DNA of 64,000 bases, taken from Andalucia godoyi (Eukaryota > Discoba > Jakobea > Jakobida > Andaluciidae). The stretch spans positions 310,001-374,000 of the forward strand of contig VRVR01000015.1 of NCBI GenBank assembly GCA_009859145.1. Reading direction: 5' to 3'. The translations under genes were made by a program, and so were the position numbers. The notes beneath the pieces are model-generated. The model did not search any database. It saw only the letters and a program-made list of their open reading frames with translations, and had not been told where the DNA came from. Shown here in pieces: positions 10,301 to 20,600 of this stretch (position 1 is its first letter; every line of letters starts with the position of its first letter).

Positions 10301-13300
10301 CTGAAGATTGCAAGACGGACCAAAATATGTCGCGTTGCAGAGACAGCTCAGGTTTGCAAGGCAGATTCCACGGCCGGAGCACATCAGACCCGACACAGGG
10401 CTCAGTGGACACGTTTCGTTGCAAAACACACCAAAGAAATCCGGATGGCAGGCACATTCAAACGCTCCATTGTTCACTGTCGCGACGCAAACACCCCTGC
10501 CCGAGCAACTTTGGCCCGCATGGACAGGGCAGGTGTTATTACAGGCACTTCCAGCAAAGCCAGGCTGACATGCGCAGGTCCCGTACGTGGACAGCGAAGG
10601 ATCCGAATTGTCACAATATCCATTACCGGAGCACATCTGTCCGTTGCTGCCCAAAACACACGTCTTGTTACAACCGACACCAAAGAAGCCGTCATTGCAC
10701 ACACACTTGCCTACAGTTGTATTGCAAAAGCCTGCAGACGAGCATGAAACATCACGGGTCCCGTTGAAGAAGGACCCGGGACACACAGATGAGCAAGAAT
10801 CTCCGAATTCGACGCTGAGAGAACAAAGGGAGTTCGGACACGTTGTCCGGTTGATAAAACTGTCTGGGAACACAGAGCCTGCACACGGTTCAAAGTGCGA
10901 TGAGCTTCCGAAGAAAGAAGTGTTTCCTCCGAGCAACTGAATACCGTTGAACGTCTGTCGATTGCCAATGTTGAGGGTTATCGATGCAATAGACGAAGCA
11001 GCGGAAACCTTGTTGAACAAGAACGAGCTTTGGATCGCAGACAGTATGGTGCCTTGGAAAGAAATCGCGCCACCAGCATGAACGGCAGACCGTGCGCTAT
11101 TGTTGTAGAAAGAAGAGGTGTGCACACTCAGAGACGAATTGGTGGCACTCACAGCAATCGCACCGCCAACGCCCCCGATGTTTCCTTGGAACGAACTATT
11201 CGTTACCGTTATGGCGCACGCCGTGTCCACAAAGACAGCGCCCCCTTGGCAAGACGCACAGAAGCCGGAAGTGGTTCCCGTAAAGGTGGTCGCTGAGAGA
11301 GCCAGGCTGCAGGCAGACGCAGGAAACTTCTGCGATCGTTGCACGTTCACCGCACCGCCATTCAAAGTAGAGCCGGTCGCCGAAAACGAGCAGCTGACAA
11401 TGTCCGTCGAGATAACATCAAGAAGTGCAATGGAGCCCCCGCTGCCGATGGCTCCAGATTGAGAAAATGTATTCTTCTGAAGAGACAAGGCCACCGCGGA
11501 GGCAGCGAACAGATCTCCTGCTCCACTTCCAGCACCCGTGAGCTGCACAAAGTTCGCTTGCCATACATTGCCAGAGAAAATCAAAGGGCCGCTCGCTCCA
11601 GAGATGAACACAGCGCCGCCTCGGTACTGGGCAGTATTGCCAGAGAAGAAAGAGTTCACTATCGATATGGCTGAAGAAGCATTCGTTATGTGAAGGCAGC
11701 CTCCGTACAGGGACCCGGCAGAGTTCTGCAAACAAGACACATTGTAAACGGACAGTGCTGCGGGAGACACTGCTGCGATTCCGCCTCCGTTGTCCGGAGA
11801 AAAGTTTGAAAGGAATGTTGAATTATCGATCCGGATCACCGAATTGTCCAAAACATAGACTGCACCGCCCTTGGCCACCGATCCGAAGCTAGAAATACCA
11901 AAGGAGAAGACGGTTTGATACATGAAATTGGAATCCACAATATTCAAAGTCGAGTTGAGCGATAACAGTAATGCACCTCCGAAGCCACGGCATCGATTCG
12001 AGTCAAAGGTTGATCCAATAATGGAGACTCTGCTGTTTCCATCGACAAAGAGGCCGCCTGCGACAGTAGCGGTTTCAGGAAGCGGGGCGTACATGTTGAA
12101 TTCCACAACGCAGCGATGGACCTGCAGCACGGACCACCCGGAAAATGACGCACCGGACCCTCTGTCCGGCGCGCTGTTGACGGATAAGACTGAGTCCGAT
12201 AAGGTGACGTTGACTGGAACGTATGTTGCAATGCCACCGCCCATTCCAATCTTCGGCACGATATTGTAAGTTACCGCGTTGTAATAGAAACCCGAGCCGT
12301 TTGTTACCAGAAGCGTCGGCCACAGTGCATCAGAAGCGTTGTACGGTGCTGGGGAGTATGGAGAATATCCAGACTGACTGAGAATAGCAGAATTCACGAC
12401 GGCGAGTCCTCCACCGCCAAGGAACGCAGAGTTTCGGGAAAAGTTGGCATTCGAGAAGAGCGCCACATTGAATCCAGTACCCGCGATCAGCACGGCGCCT
12501 CCATAGCCCCCGGTTGCGACATTTAATCGAAACAAACACGACGTAACGCTGAGCTGATAGACCCCTCCACTTCCTGTATTCGTGATAGGATCATCCGGAT
12601 ACCGAAATGCCAGTGCGCCGCCGCCAAACACAGCGACATTGGAGACGAACGTCGACGATGATATTTGCACAACGCTGCTGCGAGACTGCACGGCACCTCC
12701 GCTTCCCTTTGCAGCCTGCACCCATGTTGCGCGGTTATCCTCAAAGTAAGAATCATCGATTCGGAGCAGCGACGCTCCGGAGCCTGTGTAGACGGCGCCG
12801 CCCCCCAGCGCAACATTGGACCGAAATGACGAAGAGAAGATCCCAAGTGCTCCATCGCTCACAGAAAAGTCAATTGCGCCGCCATTGGACCCTGAAGAGT
12901 TATTCTTCAAGAAGAAGCACTTGCTGACAGCGACATTTGTGCTTCCCGATGCGAAGATCGCCGAGTCCATGCAGTTGCGAAACGTGATTCCAACAAACGA
13001 GACGTTGATCTGGGTTGCTGGATTTGTGGACAGGATCGAAACAGCATGGATCGGAAGAAACCCGCAGTCTAGAATCGCGGTTCCGAGCACGGGATTCGCC
13101 GATACCTCATTTTTCACCAAGACTGACTTCCCATTCAGAATATTCGTTTTGGTCAACATCACCGACCCCGTTTCCGTGATAAGGATGGTATCCCCATTCG
13201 CTGTGGCCGTGAATGCAGCAGCCAGCGAAGCTTCGTTCGTGACAACATACTGTGCCGCATAGCTGACTGCCACACACGCACACATCCAGAGCAGCAAAGC

Positions 13301-13330
13301 GAGCCGCGTCATCCTCTTGCTCGTCATCAA
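7352..13330 (-). CDS. Giant beta-helix/EGF/multi-pass surface protein
   Basis: 1992 residues. A signal peptide (1-25) is followed to about residue 790 by repeats like GGAV, GGGLAV and SSFxxNxAxxGGA. These are typical of right-handed parallel beta-helix proteins and chlamydial Pmp-like repeats. About 840-1150 is Cys-rich with serial EGF-like modules (CSGNGYC, CSGRGVC, CSGHGTC). Around 1195-1625 lie roughly 9 hydrophobic segments, interrupted near 1462-1480 by an acidic/His loop (HDHDGDGDGDEN). The final ~360 residues are Ser-rich and probably cytosolic. An extracellular adhesive or sensing stalk on a channel-like membrane domain is the natural reading; Dictyostelium and other protists have similar layouts. 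Function is not proven. Two ATGs open the frame (13330 and 13327). It resembles the gene at 1-2331. Confidence 0.85.
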   Translation of the reverse strand: MMTSKRMTRLALLLWMCACVAVSYAAQYVVTNEASLAAAFTATANGDTILITETGSVMLTKTNILNGKSVLVKNEVSANPVLGTAILDCGFLPIHAVSILSTNPATQINVSFVGITFRNCMDSAIFASGSTNVAVSKCFFLKNNSSGSNGGAIDFSVSDGALGIFSSSFRSNVALGGGAVYTGSGASLLRIDDSYFEDNRATWVQAAKGSGGAVQSRSSVVQISSSTFVSNVAVFGGGALAFRYPDDPITNTGSGGVYQLSVTSCLFRLNVATGGYGGAVLIAGTGFNVALFSNANFSRNSAFLGGGGLAVVNSAILSQSGYSPYSPAPYNASDALWPTLLVTNGSGFYYNAVTYNIVPKIGMGGGIATYVPVNVTLSDSVLSVNSAPDRGSGASFSGWSVLQVHRCVVEFNMYAPLPETATVAGGLFVDGNSRVSIIGSTFDSNRCRGFGGALLLSLNSTLNIVDSNFMYQTVFSFGISSFGSVAKGGAVYVLDNSVIRIDNSTFLSNFSPDNGGGIAAVSPAALSVYNVSCLQNSAGSLYGGCLHITNASSAISIVNSFFSGNTAQYRGGAVFISGASGPLIFSGNVWQANFVQLTGAGSGAGDLFAASAVALSLQKNTFSQSGAIGSGGSIALLDVISTDIVSCSFSATGSTLNGGAVNVQRSQKFPASACSLALSATTFTGTTSGFCASCQGGAVFVDTACAITVTNSSFQGNIGGVGGAIAVSATNSSLSVHTSSFYNNSARSAVHAGGAISFQGTILSAIQSSFLFNKVSAASSIASITLNIGNRQTFNGIQLLGGNTSFFGSSSHFEPCAGSVFPDSFINRTTCPNSLCSLSVEFGDSCSSVCPGSFFNGTRDVSCSSAGFCNTTVGKCVCNDGFFGVGCNKTCVLGSNGQMCSGNGYCDNSDPSLSTYGTCACQPGFAGSACNNTCPVHAGQSCSGRGVCVATVNNGAFECACHPDFFGVFCNETCPLSPVSGLMCSGRGICLANLSCLCNATYFGPSCNLQCPTAGCGAGGYCNESTGGQCFCPSPQFASPSATNCSACAADYYPFGECNVFCNSTASCSGRGSCDTNGSCICDVSWTGSHCNVSTLVDNSTNANGTLPSNSSLPASCDVYANCSGHGTCLSNGSCLCDSPWMGLYCNMSGFGNSTNITVPSNASLPEISVPDIPKDVVNPGTGDIAGGAKYAAGTASVASAASGGGAQVLFALWMIERIIRVSQLNANFPLWYVETMHSMGLEVRSLIPFLPQSIPVDMDIQTEDPDIFTDTVLQNYADVVYSSYTDGFRACVEDGANGVVWTFVLAAAVCIVGYAVWALILRKFKLPLNVAETYLYSFVSLFLWGCLLSPLYSISVMTAVQFTNSSFGYQTSAAISFVLYSLGMSAFIALFLHLWMQWIVRYKKSLLLDHEPERSAGFREQKSSADGGDVKPFMLQVRKTLTKIPKSGTEAKRSRGNADDAHDNDHDHDGDGDGDENDVFQAHAFGRPARLLFCLGYCICSALTERAIYFISIQLFRMVVDSVIVAMLQPNPVAQIVLCLAVQLVMSGLMVWMKPFDKKNELVVAWIADVSDVLQLLTVGAIHGSDDASTKDGLATFLYYLQFITILLIMVFMLIEAISDARRILIKVARYMKRQRSKSPALVVKPVVNDNSSHRAIDDGSGLKTSTKSYQQVTNFPKRIHGDLPPLDLQSLRTPSPNSTSFSTPRSECEALDDNFLKACTQISLLPTRAGLTTSQKLSILRSWWYTLGQRPGMESIANEALEPRTSSATGFYGSSLSIHGSRLSLHSTTSSVHSTASSSHSYSSISSRRRLSPVVEHSENISAMSSSSPSPQPAVPMNPLVDLQPLLGPTTPVAPTSGSTEDQAMRRQFILADLIRQRYSAILRKSPSVSLASSPRRIAQSPFQQTRSQSSFSGSLNSGQLPPLNPAQTLLSPFFSTEVLLTPPPDSLSRTNSSHSTVFSVSTVSSTPRIRNISVTPSSDSKDGSSPRAV

Positions 13331-13904
13331 ATACAGTCTGCCTTACCTCTGCATTTGTACATTCAAGCACAGCGCGACCGCATAAGATGTCCCTGGTGAA
13401 AAATCAAGTAATGGAGAAAAAAGAAGATGAGAACAAATAAATACTGCGTTTCGAGATGGAAAAGGAAAAGGCAGAGGAAGAGGAAAAAAAGAAAAGACCT
13501 CGATTCAATTTTTACAAAACCTGGAAAGTTGCTTGGGGATGTTGCGGCAAAAGGACATCTCTTCATCATCGCCACCCCCAAGCCCTTTGGAATTCCTGAT
13601 TCCTTCCCTACTCATCGGGAGTGTTCCGACTCTGCTCCGACACTGCAGCTTTCCATTTCTGTCAGCAGTCTAAAAATGGCAAGTGGCCCGTCTTGAAATT
13701 TCCATTCGGGGCAACCGTGCATCAAACCTCAGCCGATGCATCCCGGTTGAGGCGTCGGCAACCGTCGACTTCAAATGCCCGCACAAGTCCTCCCTATTGT
13801 GTGGGTCAGCATGGAGTGCTGCGAAAATGCTGAAAGCTCGTTATCAGCTGTGCGCCCGAATCGTGTGTCCTTGTAACTGTTTTTCTTTCCCCATTGGATG
13901 ATCA
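13331..13904. other. Intergenic, divergent promoter region
   Basis: 574 nt upstream of both the giant surface protein (minus) and the IFI6/27-like gene (plus). It contains an A/G-rich run at about 13455-13495. No coding signal recognised. Confidence 0.45.
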
Positions 13905-14435
13905 ATGACGACACAGACTATACAAGATAAAAGTGTGAATAATATCGGTTCATCCGTTCTGAAATCCATGTCCTGGCAAGTTTCTGAAAACTTGAAGGAC
14001 TGTGTGCGCACCGGGCCCGAAATTGCGTCGGATGCCTCGGCGGGCAAAAAGCGCATCGATGTTGCAGGCGCAGGCGCTATTTCTGCTCCAATAGTGGTCT
14101 CAGCTGTGTTGTTAGTTGCCTGGTTCACAGCAGGAGGAGTTGCTGCCGGATCCGCAGCTGCCTGTGTTCAATCGGCAGTTTCCGGCCCGTATACTAGTGG
14201 CATTGTTTTTCCTTTTCCTTTCTTTTCCTTTCTTTTGCAAAGCGTTGGAGCCACAGGGCTTAGATTCACGAGAACAGTAGGATCAAGCATGACTGGGGGT
14301 TTCTGTTCAGGCAATGCCCACTGGACTGCATCCAAGATGAGCCGTGAGAAGATCAGCCTTGCTTGTTCTCCCACAGCATCACAGACGCCTACCCGCTACT
14401 GGATTTCTTCGATGCTTCACAGTTCACGTCTGTAA
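13905..14435 (+). CDS. IFI6/IFI27 (ISG12)-like small membrane protein
   Basis: 176 residues. Residues ~54-117 match the interferon-induced 6-16/ISG12 family pattern: GAGAISAPIVVSAVLL, then FTAGGVAAGSAAACVQSAV, then TSGIVF and LLQSVGATG. In animals these small hydrophobic proteins sit in mitochondria or the nuclear envelope and affect apoptosis; homologues occur in many protists with unknown role. The core contains a small insertion (FPFPFFSF), encoded by a T/C-rich run, between the two halves. The N-terminal ~50 residues are polar. The C-terminal ~55 residues after QSVGATGL do not look like the family and could be read-through of an unrecognised intron, so the 3' boundary is uncertain. Start chosen at the first ATG. 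Confidence 0.55.
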   Translation: MTTQTIQDKSVNNIGSSVLKSMSWQVSENLKDCVRTGPEIASDASAGKKRIDVAGAGAISAPIVVSAVLLVAWFTAGGVAAGSAAACVQSAVSGPYTSGIVFPFPFFSFLLQSVGATGLRFTRTVGSSMTGGFCSGNAHWTASKMSREKISLACSPTASQTPTRYWISSMLHSSRL

Positions 14436-15090
14436 TCCTAGTATGTCTTGACATTACATTGCATTCGACCAACCTGTTGAAACAAGCTCGATACCTTATC
14501 ATGCGTTTCCTGTTCTGCGAACCGAGAGTAAACATTTCTCATGGCACATACGGCGAATCCACTCTAGAAGACAGGAGACAAGTGGGATGTCTTTCAGAAC
14601 CGAGCTATCGTGTTAGCATCATGAAGTTGAACAAGGGGTTCGACAGGAATCACGGGGGAAGCTGTTGCTTCTGCTTTCGCCGATTTACTTTTTCTTGTGA
14701 TTGGACATATCGCTCTTTTGCAGCAGTCCCTCTATTTTCTTCGGAAGGATCCGTGGTTCCCCTATGTTATTTGAGGTAGAAGAAATAAACCAAAAATAAA
14801 TTAAATAATAATAACAATTAAATAAATATATATTAAAAAACCATAATATAAAAATAAAATTCAATGAACCAAAAAAAGAAAAGAGAAACTCAGGAAAGTG
14901 CGAAAAGCTCGGAAATTCCACAATGTGAATCCGAGAATTCCGTAACTCTTACGAGTCTTTCGAATCTGCATCCTTCTTCTTCTTCTTCTTCTCTTTTTCT
15001 TCTTCTTCTTCTTCTTCTTCTTCGTCGTCGTCGTCGTCTTTTTTTAATTATAAACACCATTGTGAGTAGGACTTTTTGTTATTGAGAAAG
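14436..15090. other. Intergenic with CTT/CGT tract
   Basis: 655 nt upstream of OLA1. AT-rich at 14775-14870, then a TTC/CTT microsatellite with a short CGT run at about 14970-15040, just ahead of the start codon. No gene recognised. Confidence 0.5.
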
Positions 15091-16296
15091 ATGCCTCCAA
15101 AGACAGCTTCTTCGAGCGGCGGACCGGCTGGTGGAGTTCGGTTTGGACGAGTGAAGAATACGCTGAAGATGGGTATTGTAGGGCTGCCGAATGTTGGTAA
15201 GTCGTCTCTGTTTAATCTGCTGACGCGAACATCGCTTGCGGCAGCTGAGAATTTTCCGTTCTGCACGATTGAGCCGAACGAAGCGCGGTGTCCTGTGCCC
15301 GATGCGCGGTATGAGCATTTGTGCTCGCTGTGGCAGCCTGTGACTCGATACCCTGCATTCTTGCAAGTGTGGGACATCGCGGGTCTGATCCGAGGAGCAT
15401 CTACGGGTGCTGGACTTGGCAATGCGTTTCTTTCTCACATTGGAGCGGTGGATGGGATCTTTCATATGGTCCGAGCGTTTGATGCGCCGTCTGTGATTCA
15501 TGTGGAGGAGTGTGTGGACCCCGTGCGCGATCTCGAGACGATAACCCATGAGCTGTGCCAGAAGGATTTGGCAGTGCTTTCGGCTGCAGAGGAGCGAGAG
15601 AAGCGAGATGTGCGCAAGTCATCGAGCGAGGGAATGAAGCTGTCGGGATTGTTTATCGCAACGATGGCCAAGGTGCGATCGATGCTGGAGGGTGACCGGC
15701 CTGTCAAGGACGGCGAGTGGACCGTGCCCGAGATTGAGCTCATCAAGGACAAGCTTCCAGATCTCGTCACGACGAAGCCCCAAGTTTATCTGGTGAATCT
15801 GTCGCGCGACGAGTATATACGCAAGCGGTCCAAGTGGCTCAAGCCGATTGCCGAGTGGGTTGCGGCGCATGGTGGAGGCGCAGTCATTCCGGTCTCTGTC
15901 GAGTGGGAGGAAGAGTATGCTGCTCTCGGCGACTCGGAGCAGGCGCAGGCCGAGATGTGTGCGAGAGACGGAAACGGAGTCAAGAGCGCTCTTCCGCGGA
16001 TCATCACGGAAGGATTTCGGTGTCTCGATCTCATCTTTTTCATTACGGCGGGAGAAAAGGAGGTTCGATGCTGGACCGTTGCACAGGGCTGTGCGGCACC
16101 GCAGGCAGCCGGCGTCATCCACTCGGACTTTGAAAAGAACTTTATCAAGGCCGAGGTCGTTGCGTACGAGGACTTTAAGACTCTTCAGAAGTCAAAGGGT
16201 ATGGCAGATGTCAAGGCCGCTGGTAAATACCGACAGGAAGGACGCACGTATATTGTCCAGGACGGCGATATCATTCATTTCCAATGCGGCAGATAG
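15091..16296 (+). CDS. OLA1: Obg-like ATPase 1 (YchF/OLA1)
   Basis: 401 residues, the usual eukaryotic OLA1 length. The P-loop GLPNVGKSS starts at Gly31, with WDIAGLIRGAS as the G3-type region. The G4 position reads NLSRDEYIRKRSKWL instead of NKxD, the change that gives this GTPase-fold protein ATP preference. A helical coiled-coil insertion (~125-200) and a C-terminal TGS-type domain (~305-401, ending GDIIHFQCGR) complete the family layout. OLA1 binds ribosomes and affects translation and stress responses. The start is the ATG at 15091 (MPPK, as in OLA1 orthologues). Confidence 0.96.
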   Translation: MPPKTASSSGGPAGGVRFGRVKNTLKMGIVGLPNVGKSSLFNLLTRTSLAAAENFPFCTIEPNEARCPVPDARYEHLCSLWQPVTRYPAFLQVWDIAGLIRGASTGAGLGNAFLSHIGAVDGIFHMVRAFDAPSVIHVEECVDPVRDLETITHELCQKDLAVLSAAEEREKRDVRKSSSEGMKLSGLFIATMAKVRSMLEGDRPVKDGEWTVPEIELIKDKLPDLVTTKPQVYLVNLSRDEYIRKRSKWLKPIAEWVAAHGGGAVIPVSVEWEEEYAALGDSEQAQAEMCARDGNGVKSALPRIITEGFRCLDLIFFITAGEKEVRCWTVAQGCAAPQAAGVIHSDFEKNFIKAEVVAYEDFKTLQKSKGMADVKAAGKYRQEGRTYIVQDGDIIHFQCGR

Positions 16297-16324
16297 GTAT
16301 TCAGTCCCCAATTCCATTACTCTT

Positions 16325-16381
16325 GTCTGTGTGTCTGTGTGTCTGTGTGTCTGTGTGTCTGTGTGTCTGTGTGTCTGTGTC
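16325..16381 (+). repeat. TCTGTGTG tandem repeat
   Basis: About seven TCTGTGTG units directly after the OLA1 stop, in its presumed 3' UTR. Confidence 0.9.
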
Positions 16382-16913
16382 TCACACCGCGTGTCAGCAC
16401 TCAAACCGCAATCTTTTAATTTAAAATAAATGAATAATAACAATAGTAACGATAATAAGAGGAACGATAAGGATAATGATAAAAAGAACTGTAGTGGCGA
16501 TTCTCCAAATCAGGCAAGGCGTGATGGGCGTGATGGGAAAAGCGACTTCCAGTTTCCCCCGCCTCTGTTGCTGAGACAACTTCCCTCCAAATTCGAAGTC
16601 AGATTCCGATTTCGACTCTCTTTTCTCGCGTCACGGAATCCAAAGATTTCCCAAAACCTTCAAATGACCAACTCGTCGAATCCGTTTCATTCGTCTCCTT
16701 TATTATTTTTTATTTTAAAGTTCAGTTATTATTTTATTTAAAAAAAAAATTCATTTCAGGTTTTTTTCCCCTTCTCTCTCTTTCTCTTTCTCTTTCTCTT
16801 TCTCACACGTTCTTGCTCAACATCATTGCTACTTGAAGGCCTTGGAATTTTTTTTTTTAAGTTTTTAAAATTTCAGATTTTGGTGCCGTGGGGGGGAAGT
16901 ACTTGAGAGAGAA
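16382..16913. other. Intergenic
   Basis: About 530 nt of AT-rich sequence with a CTTTCT-type pyrimidine run near 16770-16805. No gene seen; it holds the pyrophosphatase promoter. Confidence 0.5.
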
Positions 16914-17519
16914 ATGGATCCTTCTGAATCGCACCTGTGGAACACGCGGTCGATCCAGGTTGCGCATGCATGGCACACGCTTCCTTCGAACTTTGATCCT
17001 GAAAAGGCAACGTTCAATGCTGTGATTGAGATTCCAAAGGGGTCCAAGGTGAAGTACGAGTACGACAAGACGACGGGGTTGTTGTTTGTGGACCGCATTT
17101 TGTACTCGTCGGTGGTGTATCCTGCAAACTACGGGTTCATTCCGGGAACGTATGCCGAGGACCATGATCCGCTGGACGTGATTGTGCTTGGGCAGGAGTC
17201 GGTGGTTCCGAACTGCTATTTGCGAGCGCGCGCGATTGGAATCATTCATATGATCGACCAGGGAGAACTGGACCACAAGATCGTTGCAGTGCACCGCGAC
17301 GACCCGGAGTTCCGCGATTACACGGACATTTCACAGCTTCCAAAGCACAGAATCGCAGAAATCGCAGGGTTCTTCAGAGACTACAAGAAGCTGGAGAAAA
17401 AGGAAGTCACTGTCACCGACGATTTTGGTTCGCCTGCAGACGCCAAGGTCCTCATCCAAGAATGCATCGCGCGATACACCACCCGTCGAGCTTCTCTTAT
17501 GCTGAACGGAGGCCAATAG
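16914..17519 (+). CDS. Soluble inorganic pyrophosphatase, family I
   Basis: 201 residues. It hydrolyses PPi to phosphate, pulling biosynthetic reactions forward. The core is complete: [23 protein letters not shown], and the metal-binding signature EDHDPLDV with Asp83, Asp85 and Asp88 (equivalent to D65, D67 and D70 of the E. coli enzyme). [14 protein letters not shown] supplies the next acidic cluster and [10 protein letters not shown] the phosphate-binding lysines. Length is like the short plant/bacterial type rather than the ~280-residue animal/fungal type. No targeting extension is evident, so it is probably cytosolic. Start is the first ATG after a stop-containing leader. Confidence 0.96.
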   Translation: MDPSESHLWNTRSIQVAHAWHTLPSNFDPEKATFNAVIEIPKGSKVKYEYDKTTGLLFVDRILYSSVVYPANYGFIPGTYAEDHDPLDVIVLGQESVVPNCYLRARAIGIIHMIDQGELDHKIVAVHRDDPEFRDYTDISQLPKHRIAEIAGFFRDYKKLEKKEVTVTDDFGSPADAKVLIQECIARYTTRRASLMLNGGQ

Positions 17520-17670
17520 ACGACGCACAGAGCCCTCCAAATGTCTGGGACGTTCGTTTTGTTCTTGTTCTTGTTCTTGTTCCTGTTCTTGGAGAACACA
17601 GCAAATAAAAAGCTCCTCCTTTTTCCCTTTACATTACCCCTTGTGATGCTCTAAGCACCAGCATCAATTA

Positions 17671-20600
17671 TCAAGCTGCGGCGGTGTTTGCGGGATCGAG
17701 CCAGACAAGAGTACCGTCGATGGAATCTGGAATCGCAGAATACGCAGTGAGGACAAACGGCCGCTCCATGCCAGCATCAAACGTCGATGGCACAATGGTG
17801 TACTGACCAGGTTCCAAGGTGAGCTCGGCGGACACTTCACGCATGTTGGAGTACGTGGTCGCGTGAATCAACGTGCTCTTTGTGGCCTTGGCGCACCGCA
17901 GTCCGTTCTTGTTAAACACCATGAAGCCCATGTGATAGAAGCTAGAGGCATCCACAACATCCAGAACCTGCGCAAGGAGGATGTACACCGTGGTCGGCTT
18001 GGTGACTTTGAGCAAATACTGCGGATTCTTCGTAAACTTCGCAGCATTGTTCACAGAGCCTCCTGCGGTTTCTCCTTTCCACTCTCCCAATGCTTCCGCC
18101 TTCTTCCACGTCTTCGGAACGACCCTGCAGAGATAGAGAGTGGGGAAGTTTTCAATAAACGCTTCGAACGACATGTAGAACGCACCATCATCGGCAACAC
18201 CGGGCGCCATCGGTCCCAGCTTCGCTCGCAAACGCGGGGTCCACAATGGAGAGTCATCGCAATAATCTCCCGTCCATTCGCCTTGGCCCCACGGATTTCG
18301 GAGCCGCACAAGACGGATATCGTCGATCTCCACCACATTCAAGATGGCATACGCATGACCTTGCACAATCCCCTCGGAACTGGAATCCGTATCCTTACCG
18401 GCACTCGAGCCTGCGCCCATCAGGAATCCAGACTCAAAGGCCGTGAGCATCTTTTGCCACAGTCGTTCGCTTGTCTTTGTGGATTCTGGGATACCACCAG
18501 TCAAGGAGGTTAATCCTGTGTGAACAAACCCGCCTTCAATTCCAGAATAGGATCCACCTCCGAACCGCTTTGCAAACGCCTTTTCCACAATGGCGGGCCA
18601 CAACTCACCTTCGTGAACAGACTGCGCAAACGCTGGACCAGATCGATTGTCGTCGTATGGAAGGAAGTCGTCCACCATCACAGATTCCTGTCGACCATTC
18701 ACAAACAGCTTGACAGAATAAACACCTGCAATCACGCAATCCTTCAGCGAGCCGCCAACGGGCTTCAGGAACATGTCTTCGATGCGCGTGCGATCCATGG
18801 CCACCACAGTCATTGCAGACAGAAGCCAGCAGTCACCAAGCGAGCCTTGTGCAACCGAAGAATCTGTATTCTGAGCCTTGATGACATCGGCATTTGCACG
18901 CTGTTCAGCATTCATTCGGCCCCAAACAAAACCAGATTTTCCAATTGCCTGCGCGTCGCGATCGCTGAACACTTTGTCCTTGAAAAGCGTCCGATTGGAT
19001 TTCGAAGACTGGACAGCTTCCGTCAGCCGAATCACATCCGGATCTGCACTACTCAAACTCGATCGGTTCTTTTCAGTTTCCGCTTTTCGGCGACGCTCCT
19101 CCTCCTCCTTCTCCTTCTTCTTCTTCGCTTCTTCTTCTGCCTTCCTCTGAGCAGCTTTCTCTTCCTCTTCCTGCTTCCGTTTGACAGCTTCCTGTCGCTT
19201 CCGCTCGATTTCACGTCGCCTCTCGTTTTCTGCATTCTTTCGGCGTCTCTCCTCTTCTTCTTCGTCGGCGTCCGTAGCGTCACGTTCCAGTTGGTCGCGT
19301 CGTTTTCTTTCCGCTTCCCTACGTCGTTCCTCCTCTTCTTCCTCCTCCTGCTCTTTCTGGAGACGCAGACGCTCAATTTCTTCACGCTTCCGTTGTTCTT
19401 CATTCTGCAAACGGATTCTTTCCAACTCCTCGCGCTTCCTCTGCTCCTCTTCTAATCGCCGCTTATTACCTTCTTCCTCTTCTTCCAGTCGTCGACGTTC
19501 TTCTTCTTGTAGTCGAAGTCGGATGGCGTCATCCTCGCTCCTGCGCCTGTTTTCTTCGTCTTTTCTCTTCTTCTCATCCTCCAGTAACCGCTGACGGCGG
19601 ACTCGTTCTGCTTCTTCGTCTTCCTTCTGTTTGCGCTCGTCCTCACGTTTTTGCTCAGACTTCTTTTCGAGATACAACTTGTAGTCCTTCTGCACCGCCA
19701 TCCGATCCTCGTTCTTGATGCTCGGGAGGGACTGCTTTTGCAGGATCTCATACAGGATGATCTGATCCCGAAGTTCGACAGGAACCATAGCAATTTGCTC
19801 CAAATCCACGGGCAACGGGGTGACACGAGGATTTGCAGGCGTTGCAGGACCGGGATCATGCGCAGAAATGGATGCAGTGGGCAGAGGACTGGCAGGCAGG
19901 CCTTGACTGCCCGAAGACGCCGCCCCACCAGCTCCAGTCACACCTCCTGTGGCTCCACCATCTCCAGGGCCCTTCTTGTTGAGGTTGCCACTTAGGAAAA
20001 CATCGCGCTGTTTGTAAAGACTCTGCAGGCGCTCCGCAATAAACTGACTCCAGCGCGCTTCGTCAGCCTTCATAATGGACTGGCCGGTCAGCCAGACAAA
20101 CATTTCCACCAAAGCGAAGTACTTCAAGAAGCGAATAGCAGCGTGCCGGACTTCAGCATCCGCTTTGAAAACCTCCGTGCACAGTGCAGCCACATTACAC
20201 TCCGACTTGTATTTCTTGGCGATCTCCTCACTCTCCTTCAGTTCAACGTGCGGCATCTTTTCTTCGATGCGCATCAGCGTGACTTCCGGATACGGAGATG
20301 TCGCCTCAGACCCCTCGGCTGCATCATACTGTTTAACAGCAAGTTCTAATGACAAGTCGTAAAAGACGCGGTCAATCAGCAAATGGTCATGCGCCGAATG
20401 CTCCGGGGCAGATGCTGGGCCGTCTTCAATCATCTTTGCAGAAATCAAGGCATTAAAGTATCGATTACGTGCGGAGTTAATGCAGGCCTTGATGACGGGT
20501 TCCGGGCAGTACGGAGACACAAGATGCAGCTGGTGGCGGACAAACCTGGAAAACCAGACGGTGCAGACAAACAGACAGAGAAGAGCGAAAGACGAAACGT

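Noticed and set aside
18520-19455. 311-codon plus-strand frame rich in Phe/Leu/Ser
   Set aside because: It is the complement of the Glu/Arg/Lys coiled coil in the calpain gene, which explains its composition.
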